Below, piece after piece: positions 36,695-45,400 of a stretch of DNA of 64,000 nucleotides. The number at the start of each line of letters is the position of its first letter. Positions within the stretch are counted from its first letter, which is position 1. The stretch is from the NCBI GenBank assembly GCA_051967755.1, contig JBQDYD010000007.1, positions 1 to 64,000 on the forward strand. The letters are read 5' to 3'. The stretch comes from UBA1672 sp051967755 (lineage in GTDB: Bacteria; Pseudomonadota; Alphaproteobacteria; Micavibrionales; Micavibrionaceae). The position numbers and the translations under genes were made by a program. The notes beneath the pieces are model-generated. The model saw nothing but the letters and a program-made list of their open reading frames with translations, had not been told where the DNA came from and did not search any database.

Positions 36695-38995
36695 ATGCTC
36701 AATAAAATAAAAACCGGCCTCTTTTCAATCAGACATAAAATTATAATTGTCGTTTCCTTAAGCACCCTTTTCACGGCAATCGCAATCAGCAGCCTGTATT
36801 ATTACAAGATCAAACACCAAACAATTAAAGCCGAAATTCAGAATACATATATTGAAACCGGCCTGATTGCGCCGCTGATTCTCTCTCAATTTCAGGCATT
36901 ACAGGACGATATCACCGCCCTATATAAAACAGACCCTGTTAAGGGGATTATGCGTGCACATCAAAATCACGGCACAGACCCGAAGGGCGGGAATTCACAC
37001 AAGCAATGGAAAAAGGAACTCACCACCATATTCGAATCCGTACTTGCGCATAATAAAAGCTATGTTCAGGTGCGCTATATCGGTATTGCCGATAACGGAC
37101 GTGAATTGATCAGGGTGGATCGAACAGATGGTGAAATCATTGAAACGCCGATAACGCACTTACAGGAAAAAGGGCAAGAACCGTACTTTCAAGACGCGCT
37201 AAATCTAAAGAACGGAGAGATCTACCTCTCTGCGATTAACCTGAACCGTGAACACGGACAGATCCAAGTCCCCCATTTGCCTGTGGTGCGCATTATTCGT
37301 CCTGTTTATGACGATCAAGAAAAAATGTTTGGTATGCTTATCATTAACGCATCATACAAAGAAACCCTCACCCATCTGATTAAGAACTTGCATATAAACA
37401 AGGATATTATCATCGTAAATGAAAACGGTGACTATTTAATGCACAAAGCCGGATCAGAAGAGTGGGATATGAGTATGGCTTCCGCGGATCAGGATACCGG
37501 CGAACACCCGCTGATCGATCACCTGAAAAACGTAAACGCAGATTCCGGCACATTCAGCTTTGAACATAATGGCCAAAATAATATATCCCAATATATCAAA
37601 ATCAATTATGCCCCCGATACATCCGAACGTTTCTTAATGATTGCATTAATCACGCCGGAATCCCGTTTTTTAAACGCAACCAACCAAGTTAAACGTGAAG
37701 TCATATTCTTGGGCTTCATTCTGGTTATAGGCTCCGGTTTGTTGGCGTTGGCATTATCAATGGTGATTATCACGCCCATAGAGCAAATTATAAACGGCAT
37801 CAGAGCCCATGATGAAAACCTTGAAAACGATGATTTCACCCTGCCGACCCAAGCAAAAGACGAAATAGGTGAATTGGCAAGAACATATAAAAACATGATG
37901 GTTCACCTATCCGATGCACGAAAAAAGCAACAAGACCTTATCGCACGTATGCAGGCCATAATGGATCAAACCGTTGATGGGTTTATTACGATAGATGAGA
38001 TGGGAAATATTGAGAGCTTTAACAAAGCCTGTACGCAGATTTTCGGATACAACGCACAAGACGTGATTGGAAAAAACGTCAAAATCTTAATGCCTGATCC
38101 ATACCATAGTGAGCACGACCAATATTTGAAAAATTACAAGAATACAGGACAAAAGAAAATCATCGGGATCGGCAGAGAGGTTTCCGGTAAAACAAAAGAT
38201 GGACAAATTTTCCCGATAGAGCTCTCAGTCAGTGAAGTAAACGTAAATGACCGCAGGTTCTTTAGCGGGATTGTCCGTGACATCACACAAAGAAAAGAAG
38301 CAGAAACAGCTCTGTTAGAAGCCAATGCCGAATTAGAAGAATTCGCATATCGTACATCGCACGATTTAAAATCGCCGCTGGTCTCGACAATCGGCCTTCT
38401 GGAGGTGATAGAAAACGCTATCAAAACAGACGATCAAAACACCGCAGCGCGCGGCATCGAACATGCACAAAACTCATTGAAAAAGCTTGAAAAGCTTGTG
38501 AAGGATATCCTTACCCTAACACAAACAAAATACGTTGATGCCCCCCTTCAATCTGTTGACATAACCAAAACCATCGACAACACACTAAAAGACCTTAGTC
38601 ATATGGAGAATTTTGAACGGCTGGATATTCGCACAGAATATTCTTTCAGTGATAAAATAAACACGCAGAAGGACAGGCTGATCCTGATTGTCCAGAACCT
38701 GATTTCGAATGCGATTAAATATCAGGATTTAACAAAGGAAAATTCCTTTTTAAGTATCTCTACCATACAGGACAAAAACGCACTCATCCTAACGGTTGAA
38801 GATAACGGCATTGGCATCCCCACAGAACGAACAGATCAACTCTTTCAGATGTTCAAACGCTTTCATCCCAAAGTTTCATTCGGATCAGGGTTAGGTTTAT
38901 ATATGATCAAAAAAAGCGCCGATTTATTGGGGGGAACCATAGCGTATGAGAACACAGGAAACGGCTCACGCTTCACGCTGACAATACCGCTATAG
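36695..38995 (+). CDS. Membrane sensor histidine kinase (Cache-like, HAMP, PAS, HisKA, HATPase)
   Basis: A 766-residue kinase. Helix 1 is at about 15-40, then an extracytoplasmic Cache-like region to about 325 and helix 2 at about 330-357. HAMP follows (about 358-410), then a PAS domain (about 420-535) with FNKACTQIFGYNAQDVIGKNV. The phospho-acceptor His556 is in SHDLKSPL. HATPase motifs NLISNAIKYQ, VEDNGIGIP and GSGLGLYMIKK are all present. There is no receiver domain and no response regulator beside it, so it is an orphan kinase. It follows the chemoreceptor region but on its own transcript. Confidence 0.94.
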   Translation: MLNKIKTGLFSIRHKIIIVVSLSTLFTAIAISSLYYYKIKHQTIKAEIQNTYIETGLIAPLILSQFQALQDDITALYKTDPVKGIMRAHQNHGTDPKGGNSHKQWKKELTTIFESVLAHNKSYVQVRYIGIADNGRELIRVDRTDGEIIETPITHLQEKGQEPYFQDALNLKNGEIYLSAINLNREHGQIQVPHLPVVRIIRPVYDDQEKMFGMLIINASYKETLTHLIKNLHINKDIIIVNENGDYLMHKAGSEEWDMSMASADQDTGEHPLIDHLKNVNADSGTFSFEHNGQNNISQYIKINYAPDTSERFLMIALITPESRFLNATNQVKREVIFLGFILVIGSGLLALALSMVIITPIEQIINGIRAHDENLENDDFTLPTQAKDEIGELARTYKNMMVHLSDARKKQQDLIARMQAIMDQTVDGFITIDEMGNIESFNKACTQIFGYNAQDVIGKNVKILMPDPYHSEHDQYLKNYKNTGQKKIIGIGREVSGKTKDGQIFPIELSVSEVNVNDRRFFSGIVRDITQRKEAETALLEANAELEEFAYRTSHDLKSPLVSTIGLLEVIENAIKTDDQNTAARGIEHAQNSLKKLEKLVKDILTLTQTKYVDAPLQSVDITKTIDNTLKDLSHMENFERLDIRTEYSFSDKINTQKDRLILIVQNLISNAIKYQDLTKENSFLSISTIQDKNALILTVEDNGIGIPTERTDQLFQMFKRFHPKVSFGSGLGLYMIKKSADLLGGTIAYENTGNGSRFTLTIPL

Positions 38996-39129
38996 GAACT
39001 AAATAATATTATTTACGATATGCGCAGCATCTCTGCAGTGCTCAGTGTTGGCAGAACTCACCGCAACCGCAAAAAACGATTTCAAAATTTATATGATTAG
39101 GTTTCGCCGCTGCTACCGGCTTATGCGGT

Positions 39130-39969
39130 TTATTTTTTCTTGCCCTTCAAAGCAACAATCTCATCTTGCAAACGATCTATTTTCAAACCAAGCGCGCGGA
39201 TCTCAGACATTAAATCCTGATCTTGTTTTTCTAAGTCCTGCTCTTTCACCAAATTCAACGCATCCACAATCACACCAATAAACAGATTTAAAACCGCAAA
39301 GCTGGTGACGATAATAAAGGGAATAAAATATAGCCACGCATTCGGATAAAAGACCATTGTCTCATTTGCGACATCTGTCCAATCATCCAGGGTCATCAAT
39401 TGAAACAATGTATACATAGAATTGGTCACATCCCCGAAATAAAAATACATCATTTCATCATCAATACCGCCAAAAAACTGCGTACCCAGAACCGCGAAGA
39501 TATACATAATGCCCATCAAAACACCAACAACCGATGCCATCCCTGGGATTGCACAAAACAACGCGCCGATAACCCGTCGCATCTGTGGCATTAATGAAAA
39601 AAGACGTAACAAACGTAAGATACGGAAAGAACGTAAAATAGCGAGCGTTTCGCTATGTGGAGCCAAGGTAATAGCCACAATCAAAAAATCAAAAACATTC
39701 CAGCCAACTTTAAAAAACTTCAGACGATAACTGAAAATCTTTAAACCAAGCTCCAGAACAAAAACCGCGACGACTATTTTATCAAAGAAATGAAATTCAT
39801 CACCATAAAGAGCCATAAGCTCACGATCTGTTTCAAATCCAAGGGTAATGGCATTTACCACAATAAGTAATGTTATAAATCTTATGAAATATTTGTTCTC
39901 AACAATTGCCGCGGTTTTCCTACGTAATCCGGGCAAGTTTTGATTTTCCAGTTCTACGGGGCGTACCAT
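39130..39969 (-). CDS. Single-domain voltage-gated cation channel with calcium-type filter
   Basis: A 279-residue six-helix channel of the bacterial BacNav/NaChBac type that assembles as a tetramer. The voltage sensor S4 carries four Arg at three-residue spacing (113, 116, 119, 122). The pore helix and filter read FQLMTLDDWTD, with filter residues T193-L194-D195-D196-W197-T198-D199. BacNav sodium channels have TLESW; the engineered calcium-selective CavAb has TLDDWSD, with Asp at exactly these three positions. Helix S6 (about 213-238) is followed by a C-terminal coiled coil (245-279). A calcium-permeable native channel is the inference. It stands alone. Confidence 0.92.
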   Translation of the reverse strand: MVRPVELENQNLPGLRRKTAAIVENKYFIRFITLLIVVNAITLGFETDRELMALYGDEFHFFDKIVVAVFVLELGLKIFSYRLKFFKVGWNVFDFLIVAITLAPHSETLAILRSFRILRLLRLFSLMPQMRRVIGALFCAIPGMASVVGVLMGIMYIFAVLGTQFFGGIDDEMMYFYFGDVTNSMYTLFQLMTLDDWTDVANETMVFYPNAWLYFIPFIIVTSFAVLNLFIGVIVDALNLVKEQDLEKQDQDLMSEIRALGLKIDRLQDEIVALKGKKK

Positions 39970-40130
39970 GAAATCTTGCTTATGTTTTCTCGTCTATATT
40001 AGGTCAACATCATATGCGTAATAAAGATAAAAGAACACCACTTTATTCCCCCACGCGCACCAGAGAATCCCCCCTGATATAAACAGTAAGGCAAGCGTCA
40101 CGATGAAGGTTGAACTGTATTTATTTAAAA

Positions 40131-40206
40131 TGGCGCATCCGGCAGGATTCGAACCTGCGACACCTGGCTCCGGAAACCAGTGCTCTATCCCCTGAGCTAC
40201 GGACGC
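40131..40206 (-). tRNA. tRNA-Arg (anticodon CCG)
   Basis: The reverse complement folds as a full tRNA of 76 bases: acceptor GCGTCCG/CGGATGC, D-arm GCTCAGGGGATAGAGC, anticodon loop TTCCGGA with anticodon CCG (reads CGG, Arg), and a T-arm with GGTTCGAATCC. The CCA end is encoded (40131-40133). A TATAAA-like -10 lies about 10 bases upstream on the minus strand. The next 264 bases to 40470 show no gene; they contain AAGTATTATG twice, 18 bases apart. Confidence 0.97.
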
Positions 40207-40470
40207 GTATCAAAACATTTATAATCCATTAGGCAACAAAGCAACAGCCCATAAAAGAAAAAGCGCCCGGCAACCTCATACCGAACACTTTTTCATTTAA
40301 CCTAGGAAACTTTTAACTACTCTTCGTCTGAAAACACACGCAAAAGCGCCCGAATTCAGAGCTGTTTATACAAGTATTATGTCTGCTTGTAAGTATTATG
40401 GAACCACATTCGCGTTCAAAAATCAAAGGAAAACCGCGGCCTTTACCATAACTACGGAAATTTTCTTATA

Positions 40471-41388
40471 TTACGGCATGTAATGATGTTGCAACCATTG
40501 CTTTGCCGCCGCATCATCCTTTAGATATGCTTCCCAGAATGCAAAAGCACCCTCAATAATCAAACGCTCATGCTCTTCCCGTTTTGGGTTTTCCTTTAAT
40601 TTACCGCGCGTGCCGTTATAAACCATATGATCGCCGTCATCCAAAACCTGTAGATACTGTTCAGGATGATCGGCATTATCGCGAATAACCAAGCGATGCT
40701 CATAGCCGAAACTCTCTAACGGGGATTGGTCATCGGTACCCGTCATATGAAAGAGCGGAATTTCGATGCCGCCATATAAATCTTTCGGGGACGCGTCACT
40801 AATATGCGCAATTGGCACGGGGCTATAGAGGATACCGCATGACAAACGATCATCACGCAGCGTGCGCAGCGCATCCCCTTGCGCATTCGGGAACTTCATT
40901 CCCGCCATCACCTGCGTTGTCATCGCGCCGAATGAATGTCCTGACATGCCGATACGGCTAAGATCCATATACTGACCGATTTCTGGATTATCCTCTACCC
41001 AGCCCTCTAGCTGATCCAAAACAAAGGGCACGTCATACATACGATTTAGTGTCGTTTCACGCGGCACCTTTGCCTTACGCAGGATATCCCAAGGGTGACC
41101 TTCTTTACCTTCCCATAGACTGCTGTCTGTGCCGTGATGGGTAATATGAACAAGGGTATAGCCCTGCCCCGCCAAAAATCTTGATATGAAAGATGCACCA
41201 TCACGGTTGCCGCCAAAACCGTGGCTCCAGATGATCACGGGCATTTTATCCAGATCGTGCCCCTCAGGGTAATAAATTTTATAGGGAATCGCACGCCCGT
41301 CGCGCGACTCATCAATAAACTCACCGCGTTTCAACAACACGCGGTACGGCTCTGGATTAAAAGCCTTCTCTGGAACCCATAAACTCAT
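40471..41388 (-). CDS. Alpha/beta hydrolase (dienelactone/PAF-acetylhydrolase type)
   Basis: A 305-residue cytoplasmic alpha/beta hydrolase. The oxyanion loop is WSHGFGGN near 52 and the nucleophile Ser is in GMSGHSFGA near 147, as in the dienelactone hydrolase and platelet-activating-factor acetylhydrolase-like group. The last conserved His is probably in GDHMVY near 258. No signal peptide. It lies 9 bases after sspB on the same strand. Substrate unknown. Confidence 0.85.
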   Translation of the reverse strand: MSLWVPEKAFNPEPYRVLLKRGEFIDESRDGRAIPYKIYYPEGHDLDKMPVIIWSHGFGGNRDGASFISRFLAGQGYTLVHITHHGTDSSLWEGKEGHPWDILRKAKVPRETTLNRMYDVPFVLDQLEGWVEDNPEIGQYMDLSRIGMSGHSFGAMTTQVMAGMKFPNAQGDALRTLRDDRLSCGILYSPVPIAHISDASPKDLYGGIEIPLFHMTGTDDQSPLESFGYEHRLVIRDNADHPEQYLQVLDDGDHMVYNGTRGKLKENPKREEHERLIIEGAFAFWEAYLKDDAAAKQWLQHHYMP

Positions 41389-41397
41389 GGAGGTATC

Positions 41398-41916
41398 CTA
41401 TTTCTTTCGGAAATTATCAAGCGAGACCACTTCTCCGGTCTTGCCCTGTGATGATCCGCCGCCTGTGCCGTCAGGATCATTCCCGTCGTCATCATCTTCC
41501 ATTTCTTGAAGAATTAAGTCCTCATCTTCAATCACATCGCCAAGAGGCTGGAACTGAAGTGCAAAATTAACAGACGGATCTGCGAATATGCTGATGGCGT
41601 TCAAAGGCACGACAAGACGCTCAGGAACGTTATTAAATGATAGCGTCACTTCCATGCGCTCTTCATTTACTTTCAAGTCAGAGAATTGATATTGCAATAC
41701 AATTGTCATCTCACCCGGATAACGCTCCTTCAGATAATCAGGAATTTTCACCCCGGGATAATCTGTCAAAAACGTAATATAGAAGTGGTGATCACCCGGC
41801 ATTCCGCCAGTTGTATTGTAATTCTCAATCACTTCTTGCACAGCTTGGCGCACCACCCCCCTAAGGGCAGTTTCAACCATCTTGTCATAGCGTAAGTAAT
41901 CTTCTTCATCAGTCAT
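41398..41916 (-). CDS. sspB: SspB, ClpXP adaptor for ssrA-tagged proteins (alpha type)
   Basis: A 172-residue adaptor of the alphaproteobacterial SspB family (PF04386, formerly DUF1321). It binds the tmRNA tag and delivers tagged substrates to ClpXP. RGVVRQAVQEVIENY near 17-31, HHFYITFLTDYPGVKIPDYL and the FNNVPERLVVPLNAI strand pair form the tag-binding fold. An acidic Asp/Glu linker (136-150) leads to a short C-terminal ClpX-binding tail ending EVVSLDNFRKK. The ssrA gene whose tag it would bind lies about 0.8 kb away on the same strand. Confidence 0.95.
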   Translation of the reverse strand: MTDEEDYLRYDKMVETALRGVVRQAVQEVIENYNTTGGMPGDHHFYITFLTDYPGVKIPDYLKERYPGEMTIVLQYQFSDLKVNEERMEVTLSFNNVPERLVVPLNAISIFADPSVNFALQFQPLGDVIEDEDLILQEMEDDDDGNDPDGTGGGSSQGKTGEVVSLDNFRKK

Positions 41917-41993
41917 ATCTTATATGTCGCAAATTATTGGGGTATAAATCAAGACCGCACATTATTATTTCACAACTTTATACATCCAAAAAG

Positions 41994-42686
41994 TCAGACT
42001 GTACGAACAGGCTTTTCATACTTCATTTGCTGCCATTCCTTGGAAACTGATATTTGTTGTATCAAAAGCGGCACAAGCAAAACCGTATACGCCAAGAAAA
42101 CAGGGAATAAAAATTTGTGAAAAGCATACCCATGCAAACGCTGTTTTTTTTCGGCATCACGAATTGTAATAAAATACAGAAAAATAATAGGCGCGTTCCA
42201 TAACAAACCGGTTATAAAAACCACCTGCGGATTAAGGGCCATAGGCCCCATAAGGCCAAATAAGTTAAATAAATGCGTTAAAGACACCCCCAACGCAAAG
42301 GTCAGCAGCCACCCCAACGCACAAAATAAAAAATACGTCACCGCCCCGCGTATTACGCCTATGGCTGCCTTTGCCTTTTTATCCGCGTCTGCTTTGTAAT
42401 ATGCATACAGAATAACAGAAGCCAAAACCGCACACTCACCAAATACATCCAGATCGGTTTGATACAATATATGATTATATGCGCCGATTACGATCGACAG
42501 CATCATAACCGCAAGAAATGTATAAAACTGACCGATTTTCAATTCTTGATCAAATGGTAAGGCCTCACCAACATGATGTGTGGCGACACGCCAAAGCCAC
42601 TTATACGAAGACACCAAAAACGCCATGGCGCTCATTGCACATAGCAAATAGAGGAGTGTTGGCAAAGTCTGCTCGGGTGATTCCAT
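41994..42686 (-). CDS. Hypothetical multi-spanning membrane protein
   Basis: From the ATG at 42686 this is a 230-residue membrane protein with about six helices; the frame is open to 42746, but that start lies in the tmRNA terminator. No family recognised. It lies between ssrA and sspB, all on the minus strand. Confidence 0.65.
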   Translation of the reverse strand: MESPEQTLPTLLYLLCAMSAMAFLVSSYKWLWRVATHHVGEALPFDQELKIGQFYTFLAVMMLSIVIGAYNHILYQTDLDVFGECAVLASVILYAYYKADADKKAKAAIGVIRGAVTYFLFCALGWLLTFALGVSLTHLFNLFGLMGPMALNPQVVFITGLLWNAPIIFLYFITIRDAEKKQRLHGYAFHKFLFPVFLAYTVLLVPLLIQQISVSKEWQQMKYEKPVRTV

Positions 42687-42710
42687 ATTATAATTTTCTC
42701 TGTCCCACAC

Positions 42711-42744
42711 AAAAAAGCGGCGGCTTCTGTTGCGAGGTGCCGCC
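42711..42744 (-). terminator. Rho-independent terminator of ssrA
   Basis: On the minus strand GGCGGCA (42744-42738) pairs with the GCCGCC of 42724-42717, followed by six T (42716-42711). It ends the tmRNA precursor. Confidence 0.85.
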
Positions 42745-43076
42745 AAACCCCACCTAACGGAGGTTAATCTATTAGGAATTCGAATGTAGCGTCGCTACTG
42801 CCCAATTAGGCAGCGATACGACCTTCACCAGCAACAACAGAGTTGTCGTTAGCGGCTACGAACGCAAAGTTATCGTTTGCATTTATAAATTTAGCCCGAT
42901 AACGGCGGATACAATGCCGGACACCGCTTAAATACCTTTACTGCGCACGTCGATCCTATTTCGGCCCCGCCGCCTAAGATCTTCGCGATCGTAAGTGGTG
43001 GAGCCGCCGGGTACCGCCCCCGGGTCCGTAACGTTTATTCCGTACAAACGTATAGTGTCATAGCTGGCAAGCCAGC
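42745..43076 (-). ncRNA. ssrA: tmRNA, circularly permuted two-piece form
   Basis: On the minus strand the gene runs acceptor piece, spacer, coding piece, the permuted order of alphaproteobacteria. The acceptor piece starts near 43076 with the hairpin GCTGGC-TT-GCCAGC and ends in CGGCTCCACCA at 42996. A 27-base spacer (42995-42969) is excised. The coding piece starts GGGGCCG at 42968, which pairs with the acceptor end. The tag frame is 42880-42806: GCA resume codon, ANDNFAFVAANDN, then SVVAGEGRIAA and TAA. The ending is of the alpha type and has the features read by SspB and ClpX. A perfect TATAAT (43088-43083) lies just upstream. The 3' end of the coding piece is approximate. Confidence 0.96.
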
Positions 43077-43082
43077 ATCCCC

Positions 43083-43088
43083 ATTATA
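43083..43088 (-). promoter_or_regulatory. -10 element of the ssrA promoter
   Basis: TATAAT on the minus strand puts the start near 43076, exactly where the first tmRNA hairpin begins. No good -35 is seen at 17 bases; a weak TTGATT lies farther upstream. Confidence 0.6.
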
Positions 43089-43162
43089 GAACAGATCCGT
43101 TACAAAATGCTAGCCCAATCAACGATTTGAAAATTTCTTTTCTACGCCTGAAGACACATTTA

Positions 43163-43201
43163 TTGCCAAAAAAAACGAAAGCGCGCTATAATGCGCATTA
43201 T
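43163..43201 (+). promoter_or_regulatory. Promoter with palindrome overlapping -10 and start codon
   Basis: TTGCCA (43163-43168), an 18-base spacer and TATAAT (43187-43192) form a good promoter whose start site falls at about 43199-43200, the A of the ATG at 43200. ATAATGCGCATTAT (43188-43201) is a perfect 14-base palindrome spanning the -10, start site and start codon, so it could be an operator. The transcript would be leaderless. Confidence 0.55.
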
Positions 43202-44129
43202 GAGTATTACGACACTTTATAACACCGAGCAAAGTCTGAAAAACTTTAGCCACGCATTAGAATATGCCCGTGATTTAAACCCACTTGCGGCTGATATTGC
43301 CTTGCATATGAAAGCCGGCGATGATTCATTCGGCGTGGTAGAGCAATTTACCAATAAAATTTCCAAACCCATATATGAGGTAATTTCAACCCAGCAAGGG
43401 TTGGATGCCGCAAAGGAAAAATATGCGGAAATGGCAGATGGTCTGCCTGATCATGCACAAAAAACGGTGATGATGGTTTTGCATTATGCACCGGACAATA
43501 TTCGCAAGAACGCGACTGATATGCTTATTGACTGCCTCAAACATAGCGACGCAGACACACAATGCGATTTTTTAATTACAGGCCCTTTCGACCACACAAA
43601 AGTAGAAAATGGCGACATTGACCCATCTGAATACAAAGATATTCTCGCGGCATGTGATCCTGACACGCAAGATTATATCTTCGAAGCGTCCGCACATGAG
43701 GCCATGGTTAATCTTGGCCTCCATGCGTTTGATGTAAGGGTATCAAAGTCAAACACAGGTATGGCGTTAATGCGCGACCCCAGCGAAGCCGTCATTCCCT
43801 ATGACCAAATAGAAAACGATCAAATTCGCGCCTATTGCGAAGACCACGAAAAAGATATCAGCAACAGCGTTGCTATGCTCCATCCTAATCTATCCGAGGA
43901 TGTTTTAGACAGACTTGAAATCGTCTATAGCGAGCACGGATTTACATTTGACCGCGAGGCGGAAAGCAATAAAAGATCTCAGGATTTCAGGGAAGATATT
44001 GCGGGAATGACGCGCGATGATTACTGGGACGTGTTCACCCGCCATACAGACGTTATGCAAGCTGTCATGGAAGTGCAGGCTGAAAACACGCCCGCCCCCG
44101 ACGCGGAAAACACCCACGAATATGATTAG
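43200..44129 (+). CDS. Hypothetical acidic protein
   Basis: A 309-residue acidic soluble protein without signal peptide or membrane helix. Start at 43200 fits a leaderless message; ATG at 43191 lies inside the -10. A SAHEAMVNLG segment near 178-187 resembles AHESLENLG in the orphan protein at 47.4 kb. It ends in a Pro/Ala/Glu-rich tail. No family recognised. Confidence 0.68.
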   Translation: MSITTLYNTEQSLKNFSHALEYARDLNPLAADIALHMKAGDDSFGVVEQFTNKISKPIYEVISTQQGLDAAKEKYAEMADGLPDHAQKTVMMVLHYAPDNIRKNATDMLIDCLKHSDADTQCDFLITGPFDHTKVENGDIDPSEYKDILAACDPDTQDYIFEASAHEAMVNLGLHAFDVRVSKSNTGMALMRDPSEAVIPYDQIENDQIRAYCEDHEKDISNSVAMLHPNLSEDVLDRLEIVYSEHGFTFDREAESNKRSQDFREDIAGMTRDDYWDVFTRHTDVMQAVMEVQAENTPAPDAENTHEYD

Positions 44130-44208
44130 CACCAACAGATGCAAACCTAAAAAACATTGATTTCCATAAGATATGGTGTATGTATACCACCCTTAAGGAC
44201 TTGTAGAC

Positions 44209-45381
44209 ATGGCACGCACTGACAGAAACATACCAACAACGACCGAAGATGTTTTCATCCAAAGCTTGCTTGGGATGTATCATGCATATGGGCAAGACTC
44301 CGCCGACTTTCTGGAAGTCCACAACGCACTCGCCACACGCTATGGCGAAACCCAAGTGAAACACGAATATAAAACTAACATCTACGAATATCGCGCGGAA
44401 ACCCTTCAAATCTTAAGGGATTTTCAAGACGCCTATGAAGATATCTGCGAACGCTTTGACCTTAGAAATCGCAAATTTATCAAAGGAAATGACTTTACCT
44501 ATGACAATCTGTTAAGTGCGATAAAAAAGCATGATCCGGATCTTAGAGGGGAAAAGATTCGAGAAGATTTCAAGGCTCAACAAAGTGCACAGCAAGAAGA
44601 AGTGAGCAAGCTGCACAAGGCATTCTTGAGGCAAAAAGAACTATGGTCACCGCAAGACAGGCGCCGCAGACACCCTATCCCAAAACAAATTATTGAACTG
44701 AGCGCCAAGCTTCATAAACAACGAAGCGGGAAAAAACCGGGATCAAACGACCGCAAAGTCATCGAAGACGAACCCATGGCAGGCGAGAGCTGGTTTAACA
44801 TTGATTATGATATTCGCCACGGATTACGCGGATTTGATAAATTAAAAGGTGGATTGCCTGAATATTTTCGTGTCCATAGCATATTCGAAGACACGCCGAC
44901 CACCGCCGAAGATGTGCGCACCTCAATAAACCACTACCGAAAAACACACCATGGCGCATGGCCCGATCAACGCACGGAAGAGCGCATCAACGATCAAACG
45001 CGGCTACACGGACGCACATGGAGCGCCGTCGATAAAGATCAAACAGGTGGATATTCGCTGTACGGGCATCGCCTTGAAATGGAAAAGCTTTTTACAGAGG
45101 ATGATGTTCTGGTTTCGCACCTACTGCATCAACATCACACAGGCAGAAAACGCCCCGACACAAGCAAGCCCGAAAAAATAGACGATGGCACAGTCTTATC
45201 AGGATATAGCTGGATACAAATCAACAAAATGCGTATCGGCGGAAAAACAGTGCCGCAGATATATAAACGATACCAAGAAAGCCCAAAAGAACACGAATAT
45301 ATCAGAGAACGTGTGTCTGATATCCTCGTCCAAGACAAAAACGGCCCGACGCAAGGCCTTGATCAATACGAAATCGCTTAA
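44209..45381 (+). CDS. Hypothetical protein with three or four tandem repeats
   Basis: A 390-residue basic/acidic mixed protein. Three repeats of about 60-75 residues lie at about 158-213, 233-290 and 298-353. Each has a helix with K/R and H, a Pro (177, 252, 316), then an I-x-D turn, and G-x-S/T-W-x-x-I/V-D/N with Trp195, Trp271 and Trp335 at 18-19 residues after the Pro. TTTEDV at 10-15 and TTAEDV at 230-235 suggest a fourth, worn N-terminal copy. The pattern recalls helical DNA-binding repeats such as helicase-associated domains, but I cannot assign a family. No signal peptide. Confidence 0.7.
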   Translation: MARTDRNIPTTTEDVFIQSLLGMYHAYGQDSADFLEVHNALATRYGETQVKHEYKTNIYEYRAETLQILRDFQDAYEDICERFDLRNRKFIKGNDFTYDNLLSAIKKHDPDLRGEKIREDFKAQQSAQQEEVSKLHKAFLRQKELWSPQDRRRRHPIPKQIIELSAKLHKQRSGKKPGSNDRKVIEDEPMAGESWFNIDYDIRHGLRGFDKLKGGLPEYFRVHSIFEDTPTTAEDVRTSINHYRKTHHGAWPDQRTEERINDQTRLHGRTWSAVDKDQTGGYSLYGHRLEMEKLFTEDDVLVSHLLHQHHTGRKRPDTSKPEKIDDGTVLSGYSWIQINKMRIGGKTVPQIYKRYQESPKEHEYIRERVSDILVQDKNGPTQGLDQYEIA

Positions 45382-45400
45382 TAATCAGTTGTTTCAGACG

